40,677 nt of DNA from Mesorhizobium sp. LNHC252B00 (GCF_000502955.1 NZ_AYWO01000021.1:20749-61425), one strand, 5' to 3'; positions 7,146 through 16,713 are shown, counted from the first letter of the stretch. Made by a program: numbers and translations. The notes: a model not told the origin generated them from the sequence alone.

Positions 7146-10100
7146 CTACCGTCCCGGTCTGCCTGTCTTCCCCGGCCGGCGCTTTTCCCGGCGGGCGTCG
7201 CCAGGATCTTCATACGAGCCGATGCCGGCGCGCTCACGCTTGACCGGCTTGTCACCCTCGATCGGCGTCTCGGTTCGCCGCACGGTCATCTCATCGAGTG
7301 AGTTCTTCTTGAACAGCGGTTTGACCGGCTCGCCGGGAATGCCGAAATCGCTGCCATGTGCCTCTTCGGCCGACTGTTTCTTGAATAGCGAGCGCGATAC
7401 CGCACCGGCCGGGGTCGGCATGTCCGTGCCTGGACCCATGTCGTCAATCGAAGGTTTGGCGAATAGCGGCTTCTTCGCCGGCACGGCGCCATCGGCGCCC
7501 ATCTCGTCAAGCGCCGGCTTGCGGAAGAGGTTGGGGCGGGCAGCCTTGGCCGCCTCTTCGGCGGCACGCACTTCGTCGAGCCTGCGAAAACGCTCCTGTT
7601 CCTCGGCCGTGCGATGCTTGGCTACGCCCTTGTTGTGCTTGCCCTTTTCGCGGCCAGAGACCGGGCTTTCCATGTCGGCGTATTTGGCCAGCGGGTCATC
7701 GGAGATGGACAGTTCCATCTCACGCAGCCGCTTGATCTCGTCGCGGATGCGGGCCGCCTTCTCGAAGTCGAGATTGGCTGCGGCGTCGCGCATCTGCTTC
7801 TCCATCGCGTCGAGATGGGCCTTCAGATTGTTGCCCATCATGGCGCCAGCGCTGTCGGTGAACTGCGAGATGTCGGCGCGGACGTGATCCTTCTCATAGA
7901 CCGAGTCCAGAATGTCCGAGATGCGCGACTTGACCGATTCCGGAGTGATGCCGTTGGCGGCGTTCCACTCCATCTGCTTCTCGCGGCGGCGGTTGGTCTC
8001 GGCCATCGCCCGTTCCATTGAGCCGGTGACCTGGTCGGCATAGAGGATGACCTTGCCGTCGACGTTGCGGGCGGCGCGGCCGATGGTCTGAATGAGCGAG
8101 GTCTCGGAACGCAGGAAACCTTCCTTGTCGGCATCGAGAATGGCGACGAAGCCGCATTCGGGAATGTCGAGGCCTTCGCGCAAAAGGTTGATGCCGACCA
8201 GCACGTCGAAGGCGCCGAGGCGCAAATCGCGCAGGATCTCGATGCGTTCCAGCGTGTCGATGTCGGAGTGCATGTAGCGGACGCGGATGCCTTGTTCGTG
8301 CAGATACTCGGTCAGGTCCTCGGCCATGCGTTTGGTCAGCACCGTCACCAGCGTGCGATAGCCAGCCTTGGTGGTGTCACGGATTTCGCCGACGACATCG
8401 TCGACTTGGCTCTTGGCCGGGCGCACCTCGACCGGCGGGTCGATCAGCCCGGTCGGGCGGATGACCTGTTCGGCGAAGACACCGCCGGCCTGTTCCATCT
8501 CCCAAGCGCCCGGGGTTGCCGAAACGGCGACGGAGAGCGGGCGCATGGCGTCCCATTCCTCGAAGCGCAAGGGCCGGTTGTCCATGCAGGACGGCAGGCG
8601 GAAACCGTACTCGGCCAGCGTCGCCTTGCGTCGGAAGTCGCCGCGATACATGCCGCCGATCTGCGGCACGGTGACGTGGCTTTCGTCGATGAAGACCAGC
8701 GCATTGTCGGGAATGTACTCGAACAGCGTCGGCGGCGGATCGCCCGGCTGGCGGCCGGTGAGATAGCGCGAATAGTTCTCGATGCCGGCGCAGGAGCCGG
8801 TGGCCTCCAGCATCTCCAGGTCGAAGCGGCAGCGCTGTTCCAGCCGCTGCGCCTCCAGCAGGCGGCCGGCGCGCTCCAGTTCCCCCAGCCTGTGCTTGAG
8901 CTCTTCCTTGATCGACTTGATCGCCTGGTTCAGCGTCGGGCGTGGCGTCACATAGTGCGAATTGGCGTAGATCTTGACGCTCTTCAGCTCGCCGGTCTTC
9001 TGGCCGGTCAGCGGGTCGAACTCGGTGATCTGCTCGATCTCGTCGCCGAACATCGAAATGCGCCATGCACGATCTTCCAAGTGGGCCGGGAAGATCTCGA
9101 TCGTGTCACCGCGCACGCGGAACGAGCCGCGAACGAAATTGACATCCTGTCGCTTGTACTGCTGGGCAACGAGATCGGCGAGCAGAGCGCGCTGGTCGAG
9201 CCGGTCGCCGATCTGCATCTGAAAGGTCATCGCCGTGTAGGTTTCGACCGAGCCGATACCGTAGATGCAGGACACCGAGGCGACGATGATGACGTCGTCG
9301 CGCTCGAGCAGCGAGCGCGTCGCCGAATGGCGCATGCGGTCAATCTGCTCGTTGATCGAGGATTCCTTCTCGATGAAAGTGTCGGTGCGCGGGACGTAGG
9401 CTTCCGGCTGGTAATAGTCGTAATAGGAGACGAAATACTCGACGGCGTTTTCGGGGAAGAATTTCTTGAACTCGGAATAAAGCTGGGCTGCCAGCGTCTT
9501 GTTCGGCGCCAGGATCAGGGCGGGGCGCTGCGTCTCCTCGATCACCTTGGCCATTGTGAACGTTTTTCCGGAGCCGGTGACGCCGAGCAGCACCTGGGTG
9601 CGGTCGTTGTTGGCGACGCCTTCGACCAGATCCTTGATCGCCGTCGGCTGGTCGCCGGCCGGCTCGAAATCCGACACCATCTTGATGGCGATGCCGCCTT
9701 CGGACTTTTCCGGGCGGGCAGGGCGGTGCGGCGTCCACAGCACGCCGTCCTTGTGCAGCGGATTGCCGGACTCGATCAGCGCCGACAGCGCGGCGACGGT
9801 GGCGGTGACGCTGCCCGAGGCCATCGTCTCGGCGTCTTCCAACGAAATGTCGAGACCGGCGACCGGATTGAGGCCGGCTGCCGTGCGCTCCCTGGCTGAT
9901 GCCGCGCCACCCATCGAGGTGCCGCGCGCGCTGCGCCCCGGCGAGCTCGAGCGCTCGGGTATCTTCTTCGACTTGGCGCTTTCCCTCCCCCTCGAGGGGA
10001 GGGTGGCGGCGGAGCCGCCGGGTGGGGTCGGTTCGACCGGGTTCGACGTCCCGGCGGTGCCTTCTGTGACGACCCCCTCTGTCGTCTTCGGCGACATCTC

Positions 10101-10346
10101 CCCCTCGAGGGGGGAGATCTGGCGACGTCCTTCCTTTTCGGCTTCCTCCTCGATCTGCTCGGCCCAATCCGCAATTGAACTGGTCAGCGGCGTGCCCGAG
10201 AGCTCCGGCTGCGGCATCTCGGCGAAACCGCCTCTGTGCAAGGGCTCCGAGGCGTCGAGGAAATCGGTCAGCGGACTGCGCCGCTTCGGCGAAGCGCGGT
10301 CGTCATTCGCCGTCGGCGGCGTTTTCTTATCGGGAGATTTGGCCAT
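7146..10346 (-). CDS. uvrB: Excinuclease ABC subunit UvrB with long N- and C-terminal extensions
   Basis: Damage-recognition helicase-like subunit of nucleotide excision repair, 1066 residues against about 670 in E. coli. The UvrB core begins near residue 222 ([15 protein letters not shown]). Walker [12 protein letters not shown] is near 254, the beta-hairpin region [17 protein letters not shown] near 305-325, the DEAD-like VFIDESHVT near 549, helicase motif QTIGRAARN follows, and the UVR motif that contacts UvrC is near 840-872. About 220 extra N-terminal residues include a translated palindromic repeat (about residues 75-122). A basic C-terminal tail holds four degenerate LFxKxxxDEMG-like repeats. 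ATG at 10346 is favoured over an upstream TTG at 10373. No alphaproteobacterial LexA box (GTTC-N7-GTTC) was seen upstream. Confidence 0.96.
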   Translation of the reverse strand: MAKSPDKKTPPTANDDRASPKRRSPLTDFLDASEPLHRGGFAEMPQPELSGTPLTSSIADWAEQIEEEAEKEGRRQISPLEGEMSPKTTEGVVTEGTAGTSNPVEPTPPGGSAATLPSRGRESAKSKKIPERSSSPGRSARGTSMGGAASARERTAAGLNPVAGLDISLEDAETMASGSVTATVAALSALIESGNPLHKDGVLWTPHRPARPEKSEGGIAIKMVSDFEPAGDQPTAIKDLVEGVANNDRTQVLLGVTGSGKTFTMAKVIEETQRPALILAPNKTLAAQLYSEFKKFFPENAVEYFVSYYDYYQPEAYVPRTDTFIEKESSINEQIDRMRHSATRSLLERDDVIIVASVSCIYGIGSVETYTAMTFQMQIGDRLDQRALLADLVAQQYKRQDVNFVRGSFRVRGDTIEIFPAHLEDRAWRISMFGDEIEQITEFDPLTGQKTGELKSVKIYANSHYVTPRPTLNQAIKSIKEELKHRLGELERAGRLLEAQRLEQRCRFDLEMLEATGSCAGIENYSRYLTGRQPGDPPPTLFEYIPDNALVFIDESHVTVPQIGGMYRGDFRRKATLAEYGFRLPSCMDNRPLRFEEWDAMRPLSVAVSATPGAWEMEQAGGVFAEQVIRPTGLIDPPVEVRPAKSQVDDVVGEIRDTTKAGYRTLVTVLTKRMAEDLTEYLHEQGIRVRYMHSDIDTLERIEILRDLRLGAFDVLVGINLLREGLDIPECGFVAILDADKEGFLRSETSLIQTIGRAARNVDGKVILYADQVTGSMERAMAETNRRREKQMEWNAANGITPESVKSRISDILDSVYEKDHVRADISQFTDSAGAMMGNNLKAHLDAMEKQMRDAAANLDFEKAARIRDEIKRLREMELSISDDPLAKYADMESPVSGREKGKHNKGVAKHRTAEEQERFRRLDEVRAAEEAAKAARPNLFRKPALDEMGADGAVPAKKPLFAKPSIDDMGPGTDMPTPAGAVSRSLFKKQSAEEAHGSDFGIPGEPVKPLFKKNSLDEMTVRRTETPIEGDKPVKRERAGIGSYEDPGDARREKRRPGKTGRPGR
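9981..10122. repeat. Palindromic repeat element translated in-frame inside uvrB
   Basis: About 142 bases bounded by two G/C-rich palindromes, CCCTCCCCCTCGAGGGGAGG at the left (from 9983) and ATCTCCCCCTCGAGGGGGGA at the right (10096-10115), with a GGCGGCGGAGCCGCC hairpin inside. On the uvrB strand it is translated as [16 protein letters not shown] followed, about 15 residues on, by [16 protein letters not shown]. The [21 protein letters not shown] motif is the recognisable translation of a repeat usually found between genes in Mesorhizobium. It keeps the uvrB frame open and lies in the non-conserved N-terminal extension. Confidence 0.8.
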
Positions 10347-10416
10347 GACCCGAATATGGGATTTCCTGGCCAAAATGGAAAGAGTGGGATGAGATGAAGC
10401 GCTTCGCCAGATGCGG

Positions 10417-10440
10417 CTCCTGACAGTAGGCTGTCAGGAG
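10417..10440. repeat. Perfect 10-bp hairpin between the DUF2778 gene and uvrB
   Basis: CTCCTGACAG (10417-10426), a 4-base loop, then CTGTCAGGAG (10431-10440) form an exact inverted repeat. It lies 31 bases after the DUF2778 stop and about 70 bases before uvrB, both on the minus strand. There is no T-run on either side. It could be a processing or termination hairpin in the intergenic RNA, or a protein-binding palindrome upstream of uvrB. Confidence 0.6.
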
Positions 10441-10471
10441 GAAACGGCGGCCGCGTGCCTGTCCGGAAGGA

Positions 10472-12115
10472 TCAGGCGCCGCGCGCGTTATCCGCCGCAA
10501 CGCGGGTCGGCGATCCGTTCAGGCGCGGCACCACGACGAGGCGGTTGATCTTGCCCTTCTTGTAGGCGGCGAGGAAGCGCGCATAGTCCTTGAAGGCGAC
10601 GCAACCGCTCGACTGGCCGTAGCGGCCCCGAAGCAGGTAGGTATGGGCCAGAAAGCCGTCGCGATTGTATTTGTTGCGGCCATCGGCCGGTGTCAGGCGC
10701 AAGGCCTCCACACCATGAAAGCGCGTCTCGCGCAGCGACAGATTGTAGGTATTGGGCGGTGTCGGTCCGCGGTTCTTCTGGTCGGCATAGCGCGGCTGGT
10801 CCGTCATGGCGCCGATGCCCGAATGCGCCTCGAGCCTCGAACCGTCAGGCATATAGACGGTCCCGGCGCTGATGTCGTAGACGGCGACGCCATTGCCGGC
10901 TCCGCTCCTGGACCCCGGCGAGTTGAACAGGTTCCTGAAAGCCTTGCCGAGGCCACCCGACGGCGTGTCCGGCTTGGCATAGGCCAGCACACCGCTGCCA
11001 TCGGCCGGCCGTCCTTGCCGGTCCGGTTTGGCCGGTCGGGCAGTCTGGGCTTGCTGGACGGTTTCGCGAGCCGGCTTCGGTTGCTGATCAGGCTTCGTCT
11101 GCTGAACAGGTTTGGACTGCTGTACAATCTTGGGCTGCGGGGTGTCCTTGGGCTGCGGGGCGTCGAACTGCGGGCGACGGGTCGGCAACGGCACGTCGTC
11201 GGTGAGCGCGTCCGGCAGCGAGGCGGCGTCGCCTGGTTGGTCCTGCTGGGTTTCGACAGGCGAAACCGCGACGTCGGCCGGGGATTCCTCGATCGGCAGC
11301 GGCGAGGCGAACGCCTCGTCGTCGACTGGCAGCGACTGCACGAGGGCCAGCGCCAACTGCGAATTGTCTGGCGTCTGCATGTCCGACTGGGCAAAGCCCA
11401 TCGGTTGCGGCGCGGTCTGCACGACGTCCGAGCCGTTATCCAGCCGCGCGAAGCGTTCGGCCGCTGGAGCGGGCATGTCTTCCGAGAGGCTGGCCATAAC
11501 CTTGACGGATGGCACCAGCGACGCTTCGGCAATTTGCGGCGCGACGGTGGAAATAACAGGGTGCACCGGCGCGTTGGCCACGACCACGGGCTTTCCAGCG
11601 CCGGCAAAGGCAGCGGCGAGCTTCATCGGCGAAAGCGATGCTTCGATGCGCTCGAAACGCTCCTGCGACTTCGACTTTGCGGCAGTGGGAACGGGCTTTG
11701 CCTGCGCCACGAGGCGCGCGGATTTCTCCGCCCGCGGGCTCAACCGGGCAAGCTTGAAGCAGCTGGCACCGCACTGCACGGCATGGTCGTGAAGGGCTTG
11801 CGTGCCGCCATTGGCATTGGCAAGCACGAAGGGTGCTCTCAGAAAATGCTGCTTGAACGGATCGGCCAGGGCGAGCGATCCCGGCATCGACAGGGTCTGC
11901 GGGAGGCCACCCGATGTCGCCGAAAGCGAGGCGCCGACGGAACTGAGGCCAGCCATGGTGCCTATCAACCACAGGCCAACGGCAGCACTGGCGCCGGGCA
12001 CCGCGACCCAGCGGACGATCCGTTCAGGGGTGAAGGAAGAGGCACGTGGCGCGTCACAGGCGTTCTCGCCGTCCCAACGCTCGTCCCCGACAATTTTTTT
12101 ACTCAACAACGCCAT
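10472..12115 (-). CDS. Membrane-anchored DUF2778 (Tlde1-like L,D-transpeptidase-fold) protein
   Basis: Protein of 547 residues: a short cytosolic N-terminus, one membrane helix (VAVPGASAAVGLWLIGTMAG, about residues 34-54), a long low-complexity periplasmic stalk with a proline/glutamine/lysine-rich stretch (about 310-360), and a C-terminal DUF2778 domain (about 435-535). The domain shows EAHSGIGA, RYADQKNRGPTPPNTY, a histidine in FLAHTYLLRGRYGQ and the cysteine motif SSGCVAF. The family includes Tlde1, a Salmonella type VI effector with L,D-transpeptidase-like activity; rhizobial versions are chromosomal and tethered, so a housekeeping peptidoglycan role is the inference. ATG at 12115 has GGAG 13 bases upstream; ATG at 12175 is an alternative. 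The gene lies upstream of uvrB on the same strand. Confidence 0.82.
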   Translation of the reverse strand: MALLSKKIVGDERWDGENACDAPRASSFTPERIVRWVAVPGASAAVGLWLIGTMAGLSSVGASLSATSGGLPQTLSMPGSLALADPFKQHFLRAPFVLANANGGTQALHDHAVQCGASCFKLARLSPRAEKSARLVAQAKPVPTAAKSKSQERFERIEASLSPMKLAAAFAGAGKPVVVANAPVHPVISTVAPQIAEASLVPSVKVMASLSEDMPAPAAERFARLDNGSDVVQTAPQPMGFAQSDMQTPDNSQLALALVQSLPVDDEAFASPLPIEESPADVAVSPVETQQDQPGDAASLPDALTDDVPLPTRRPQFDAPQPKDTPQPKIVQQSKPVQQTKPDQQPKPARETVQQAQTARPAKPDRQGRPADGSGVLAYAKPDTPSGGLGKAFRNLFNSPGSRSGAGNGVAVYDISAGTVYMPDGSRLEAHSGIGAMTDQPRYADQKNRGPTPPNTYNLSLRETRFHGVEALRLTPADGRNKYNRDGFLAHTYLLRGRYGQSSGCVAFKDYARFLAAYKKGKINRLVVVPRLNGSPTRVAADNARGA

Positions 12116-12549
12116 GCAACCAATCTTGCTCCAAGCGGCTCCCACGTCCGCGGCTGTAATAGCCGCGACGACCATTCTGTGAGTGATCCCAGGTGGTCCC
12201 CGACGCGTTTGCCGCGTCTGTCATTGGTTGCCGATTGCTTCAAAATATGGACAAAGTTGGTTAATCAATCCCTCTCAAAACCAACGACGAAATGTGGATT
12301 TAGGCCAAATAAGGCTTCGTCCACGGCCAGGAAAGTGGTGTTGTCGCCCTTCCGACGCAGTTTTGCTGCCTGCTTTTGATCGCCGAGTCAAGCAAAACAG
12401 CCGTTTCTAAATTTTTTCGCGGCGCGGTCAGCGATAAATGGAACGAAGCGGCTGCCGGTGAAAATTGCCCAAATGGGCGCCTGTCTCAGGTAGAACTGTT
12501 GCCTGCCTGTCACAATTTCTTCGCCTGGACGGCCGCCTTCAGTGGCACC
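12116..12549. other. Intergenic region upstream of the DUF2778 gene
   Basis: 434 bases without a supported gene, clearly more A/T-rich than the flanks around 12230-12310 and 12395-12440. Both neighbours are on the minus strand, so it should contain the terminator of the EF-hand protein gene and the promoter of the DUF2778 gene. A small GCCCATTTGGGC hairpin followed by AATTTT on the minus strand (about 12460-12480) is a weak terminator candidate. No convincing -35/-10 pair was identified. Confidence 0.5.
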
Positions 12550-13806
12550 TCAATTGAACCACAGGGCAAAGGTCAGAAAACCACCGCCGCCGAATTGGCG
12601 CTGGATCTGGTCGAAATCGTCGCTGGTCAGGATCCTGCCGCTTTCGAGATAGGGCGCGATTGCCGGGCCGGTGATCGACAGGACCAGGTCGAAGTTTTTG
12701 GGCTCGTCGAAGAACCGCTTCATGTTGATGCCCTTATCGACAATGCGGAAATGCGGCAGCAGCACGCGGCCTTCCAGGAGGTCCTCGGCCATGGTCAAGG
12801 TGGCGAGCCAGGCCTGGACCTGCTCCTCGCCGACGTCGAGGCCTGTGAGCGGGTTCTCGCCTTTCTGCTGCGGACCCGGCAGCCATTCACGGTCATTGTC
12901 GGTCTCGGCGCGGATCGCCTTCCAGTCCTCGCGTGACAGCCGGATCATTTCCAGCAGATGGCGGCGCGCCGCTTGCCGGCGCTCCGGCTCGATCACCGGC
13001 CAGTTGACGAGATGCACCAGCGAGATGAAATCAGCGATGCGCCACTCCGAGGAGAAGATGCTGCTGCCCATATCACCGGCCGGCGGTACGAGAATGTCCT
13101 GCAACGGCAGCTTGGCGCGCGGGAACAGCATGTGGAACGAGCCGTCAAAAGTGCTCCTGAAATCATGCGCCAGCCAGAAATCGGTCTGCGCCATCAGGAA
13201 CTCCGCATAGCCCTGCAGCCAGAAACCGTCGGCGCGGTCGAAGCGGAATGTGAGGGTGGGGGCGGCGGCGTCCGACGAGATGCCGCCGTGTGACAGTGAG
13301 GTAATGATCGCCGCCATGCTTTCATCAGGTGCGATCGTGCCGTCCTCGTTGAGGTCGATGCCGGTGTGGGTGAGGTCGATTACGATGCCGATATCGGCGT
13401 TCGCCGGCACCGCCGCAAACGTTGCGGCGGATTTCTCCAACCGGTCGCGGAAGGCGACCAGGATGGCACGGAATTGTTCATAGGTCAGCGGCTCGGGGTT
13501 GGGATTGTCGGGTACCGGCAGCCGCATCAGCGGCAGCATGAAGGATTGCGGGCTCTCGAAGCCATGGCGATGGAGGCCGCTGGCCAGGATTTCCAGCGCG
13601 GTGAAGAACTCGCCGGCGCCGGCGGCATAGGCTGATGCCGGGTCTTTTGGCGCGGCGGCCTCCAGCGTCGACAGCGCGCTGTCGCGCCCGGCCACCGTTT
13701 TCGCCTCGAACAGAGCGGATGCCGCTTCGGGCATTGCCGCCGATGCGGAAGACAGCGGCAGAATCAGCATGAAAGCGGATGTCAGCAGGCTAGCCAGTCG
13801 TGTCAT
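12550..13806 (-). CDS. Secreted protein with one EF-hand calcium-binding loop
   Basis: Exported protein of 418 residues. The N-terminus MTRLASLLTSAFMLILPL followed by SSASA-A is a standard signal peptide cleaved near residue 23. Residues 151-162 (DLNEDGTIAPDE) form a complete 12-position EF-hand loop with acidic or amide residues at positions 1, 3, 5 and 12 and glycine at 6. The rest has no motif I can assign; it is rich in aromatics and ends FLTFALWFN, as if folding with a buried C-terminus. The ATG at 13806 follows a G-run (GGGGGGAAAG) that can serve as ribosome site; the longer frame from 13899 would bury the signal peptide. It is divergent from the CapA-like gene. Function unknown. Confidence 0.8.
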   Translation of the reverse strand: MTRLASLLTSAFMLILPLSSASAAMPEAASALFEAKTVAGRDSALSTLEAAAPKDPASAYAAGAGEFFTALEILASGLHRHGFESPQSFMLPLMRLPVPDNPNPEPLTYEQFRAILVAFRDRLEKSAATFAAVPANADIGIVIDLTHTGIDLNEDGTIAPDESMAAIITSLSHGGISSDAAAPTLTFRFDRADGFWLQGYAEFLMAQTDFWLAHDFRSTFDGSFHMLFPRAKLPLQDILVPPAGDMGSSIFSSEWRIADFISLVHLVNWPVIEPERRQAARRHLLEMIRLSREDWKAIRAETDNDREWLPGPQQKGENPLTGLDVGEEQVQAWLATLTMAEDLLEGRVLLPHFRIVDKGINMKRFFDEPKNFDLVLSITGPAIAPYLESGRILTSDDFDQIQRQFGGGGFLTFALWFN

Positions 13807-13914
13807 CTTTCCCCCCCAATATTTTGTCGCGCAGAGCAAATATACACCATTTGGAGCGTCGCGCTTCAACCCGTCCCGAGGACGGTCTACACAAGGCAAA
13901 CAATTGGGCGCCGC

Positions 13915-14973
13915 GTGTCGAATTATCCGTTTTCCTACAAGCTGTCCTGGCTACCGCGTTTTCTGAAGCCGTCGCTGGCCGGCGACGCGCAAGACTTTGC
14001 GCCGATGGCGGGAACGCTGATGGATCCGCCACCAAAGCGGGCGGTGCGGCTGGTCTTCGTCGGCGACATCTCGGCGGTGGCCAACCGCAGCGCGCCGGAC
14101 TGCGATCCGGAGATCAAGGCGCTGCTCGGCGCGGCCGATCTGGTGATCGGCAATTGCGAAAGCCCTGTTGTGGACAGACTAAGCGCGGTGCTGGGGACGA
14201 GGCTTGGTACCCATCATGCGATGAGCGAGCGGTTCCTGGCCGCAGCGCTGGCGGCGGCTGGTATTGCGCGCGAAAAGCTCGTGCTGTCGCTGGCCAACAA
14301 TCATGTGTTCGACCAGGGCGTCGCCGGTTTCGACGAGACGGTCGGGGCGTTGCAGCGACTTGGGATCCGCACGGTCGGCCTTGCCGCCAATGGCCCGGTG
14401 GTGCCTGTCCAGGTCGGACCGCTTGATATCGGCTTCGCCGCCTTCACGCTGTGGCGCAACGCCGATGAAAATCTGTTCGCCGGGCGCGTATCGATGGACA
14501 GTGACGAGGTCCGCCGGCGGCGTGACGGTGTCGATCTTCTTTGCGCCGTGCCGCATTGGGACTGGGAGTTCAGGCATTTTCCGCGCGCTGAAACACGAGC
14601 GTTGGCCAGGCGGCTGGTCGGGCAAGGCGTCGGGCTGATCGCCGGCCATCACGCCCATGTCGTGCAGCCGGTTGAGCGGATCGACGGGACGATCGTTGCC
14701 TATGGGCTTGGCGATTTCCTAGGCACAGCCCTTGCCCGCCAGCCATGGCCCGGTCGCATCGGTGGCATCCTTGTCGTCGATGTCAGTGCCGATGGTGGCT
14801 CGCGCGGTGCCGTTGCGTCTTACCGGCTGCATCCCTTCATGCGCCTGCGCGCCGGCGACCATGAGCGGCTGGTACCGGTGGAGGCACTGGTGGGGCAAAT
14901 GCGCGGCAAGGCCCAGGGTCGGCTGAGAGCGATCTTTCCCGCCTCTTCAAGCGAAGAGGGCGTCGCCGCTTAA
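13915..14973 (+). CDS. CapA/PgsA-family (metallophosphoesterase-like) protein
   Basis: 352-residue protein of the CapA family, members of which function in poly-gamma-glutamate capsule assembly. Family blocks in order: LVFVGDIS (47-53), GNCESPV (79-85), LANNHVFDQG (126-135), PHWDWEF near 215 and GHHAHVVQPVERIDG near 245, ending in AYGLGDFLG. These are metal-ligand-type positions of a calcineurin-like fold. No signal peptide or membrane helix is evident and no other pgs/cap genes lie nearby, so a capsule role is only inherited from the family name. The GTG at 13915 lacks a clear ribosome site; ATG at 14005 is an alternative. Confidence 0.82.
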   Translation: MSNYPFSYKLSWLPRFLKPSLAGDAQDFAPMAGTLMDPPPKRAVRLVFVGDISAVANRSAPDCDPEIKALLGAADLVIGNCESPVVDRLSAVLGTRLGTHHAMSERFLAAALAAAGIAREKLVLSLANNHVFDQGVAGFDETVGALQRLGIRTVGLAANGPVVPVQVGPLDIGFAAFTLWRNADENLFAGRVSMDSDEVRRRRDGVDLLCAVPHWDWEFRHFPRAETRALARRLVGQGVGLIAGHHAHVVQPVERIDGTIVAYGLGDFLGTALARQPWPGRIGGILVVDVSADGGSRGAVASYRLHPFMRLRAGDHERLVPVEALVGQMRGKAQGRLRAIFPASSSEEGVAA

Positions 14974-15038
14974 CCGTCTGGCGGCTCCTGCAAAACCGAC
15001 TATCATGCGACGGCAGAGGCAGGCTTGCGGGGGCGGCG

Positions 15039-16007
15039 GTGGAAACAGCGGATTTCATGCCGAACGAGGCGGTGATTGCCGGCATCCGGAAGGATATCGA
15101 GGCCTATGAGGCAGCGAGGGCCTCGGCGGTCCGCCAGGTGCGCTGGCGGGCGCCGGTGTTCGTCGGGCTGGTGCTGGTGTTCGTGATGCTGGTCTCCTGG
15201 CTGTTCAACAAGGTCGCCGACCCCAACGAGCAATGGTTCTCGACGCCGCATGTGTTTCTCTATGGCACCGGCCTGGTGGCTTCGAGCGTGCTCTACTTCC
15301 AGGCCATGAAACCGGCGACGCGGCTGCAGCAATCTTTCCGCGAGACGCTGCTGCCAATCATCTTCGGCTTCATCGCGGATATGCGCTACCAGCACGGCGT
15401 GACGCCGAACTCTTTCGACCGGCTGCCGCGCGAGGCGGTCGGCGCCTTCAACAAGCAGTCGTTCGACGATGTCGTTTCGGGCCGTTACGAAGAGTTTCCG
15501 TTCGAGCTTTACGAAGCAGAACTGCGAGTAGGGTCGGGCAAGGATTCATCGACAGTCTTCAAGGGTGTCATTGTCGCTTTCGAAGCGATCGAGCCGTTCC
15601 CGGGGGTATTGGTGGCGACGCGCCGGACCAATGCGGTCGTCGGCTTCTTCCGCGGCATGTTCGCCGGCAAGATGCAGGATTTGTCGTCCGGTGTGCCCGA
15701 ACTCGACGCTGCCTATGAATTCCGCACCGACAACGCCGAGCCGGCGCGGCCGCTGGTGACAGGTCGCCTGGCGCAGGCCCTGAAATGGCTTGGCGAAACC
15801 TGGCCGGACGACCCGGCCCGCGTCGCGCTCAACGGCAGCGACGGCTTCCTGCTGTTACCGCTGACGAAGAACTTCTTCGAGCTGCCGGTTATTTCGGTGC
15901 CGCTCGACTACACCACGCATGTCGCGCCGATGATATCAGACATGGGCGCGATGCTGGCGACGGCGGCGCTGGTGCGAAAGATCGGCGCGAAGGACGAGAT
16001 CAGTTAA
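15039..16007 (+). CDS. DUF3137 membrane protein
   Basis: Protein of 322 residues with two membrane helices near the N-terminus (about 38-56 APVFVGLVLVFVMLVSW and 72-90 VFLYGTGLVASSVLYF) and a large domain after them. The layout and the conserved segment SRYEEFPFELYEAEL-like stretch (here GRYEEFPFELYEAEL near 150), followed by FKGVIVAFE, match DUF3137, a family of bacterial membrane proteins without assigned function. GTG at 15039 or ATG at 15057 could be the start. It follows the CapA-like gene by 65 bases on the same strand and converges with the DUF2314 gene, leaving only 13 bases between stops. Confidence 0.8.
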   Translation: METADFMPNEAVIAGIRKDIEAYEAARASAVRQVRWRAPVFVGLVLVFVMLVSWLFNKVADPNEQWFSTPHVFLYGTGLVASSVLYFQAMKPATRLQQSFRETLLPIIFGFIADMRYQHGVTPNSFDRLPREAVGAFNKQSFDDVVSGRYEEFPFELYEAELRVGSGKDSSTVFKGVIVAFEAIEPFPGVLVATRRTNAVVGFFRGMFAGKMQDLSSGVPELDAAYEFRTDNAEPARPLVTGRLAQALKWLGETWPDDPARVALNGSDGFLLLPLTKNFFELPVISVPLDYTTHVAPMISDMGAMLATAALVRKIGAKDEIS

Positions 16008-16020
16008 TCGGGCCTCGCTG

Positions 16021-16515
16021 TCAGCAGTCGAAGCCATATTTGTCGCGCATGTAGTCTGCCCCTTCTTTCGACATTTTCTTGAACATCACGCAGACGGTGA
16101 AGCTGCCGACCTGATGCCCGTCGCTTGTGTATCCCCAGTCGGAAATTTCGTCCCTGGTGAATTCTATGTTCTGGCCGAGGACGACGTTGCGTACTTCCTC
16201 CGGCTGGTTCGCCAAAATGCCGGCAAATCCGGTCTCGGTGCGGCGGAACGGTATGACCCAGAAATGTTCGGTGACATTCCCGTCCCGTACCTTGACCTTC
16301 AGTTTGAACCTGTCTGTTCCGGAGGGAGGAGCCTCGGACAGCGCCAGGAATTCATCCAGGCTGGCGAGTGCCTGGGCGATCGCCGCCGCCATGTCGGTAT
16401 CGCCCGGGGTAAAGATAATCGTCTTGTCGTCGCCTGGGTCCGCGCCTTGTGCACCGGCCGATCCCGTAGCAAGCGCCAGCATCAGGGACATCATGGTCCG
16501 GATTGCAAGCTTCAT
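16021..16515 (-). CDS. Exported DUF2314 (YegJ-like) protein
   Basis: 164 residues beginning with a signal peptide (MKLAIRTMMSLMLALATGSA-GA). The mature part matches DUF2314: KLKVKVRDGNVTEHFWVIPF, then FAGILANQPEEVRNVVLGQ, FTRDEISDWGY and a closing FTVCVMFKK. The family is widespread and uncharacterised. The ATG at 16515 is supported by AGGGG 6 bases upstream; an upstream frame start at 16554 would misplace the signal peptide. It stands alone on the minus strand between two plus-strand units. Confidence 0.83.
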   Translation of the reverse strand: MKLAIRTMMSLMLALATGSAGAQGADPGDDKTIIFTPGDTDMAAAIAQALASLDEFLALSEAPPSGTDRFKLKVKVRDGNVTEHFWVIPFRRTETGFAGILANQPEEVRNVVLGQNIEFTRDEISDWGYTSDGHQVGSFTVCVMFKKMSKEGADYMRDKYGFDC

Positions 16516-16713
16516 GGAAGGCCCCTCACCGTAGTCGCGGCCACCATGGTGCATTCATTCCGGATTTGCAACCCAAGCGCGAGTTTCAATCGGTTTTTGG
16601 CGTAATTGAGCCGACCATAATTCATATCGATTTTCTGGCGGAACGCTCTTCCGACCGACCGCTATGGTTTTTGCCAGGAGGCCGCGCTATCCCTTGGCCA
16701 ACGGGGGATATCC

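Noticed and set aside
8268..9899. 543-codon open frame on the plus strand opposite uvrB
   Set aside because: It is the antisense shadow of a strongly conserved gene in high-GC DNA and resembles no protein family.
10347..10471. LexA (SOS) box upstream of uvrB
   Set aside because: No GTTC-N7-GTTC or close variant was found between the hairpin and the uvrB start.
10643..12379. 578-codon plus-strand frame opposite the DUF2778 gene
   Set aside because: Shadow with arginine-rich low-complexity sequence; the minus-strand protein has a recognised domain and membrane helix.
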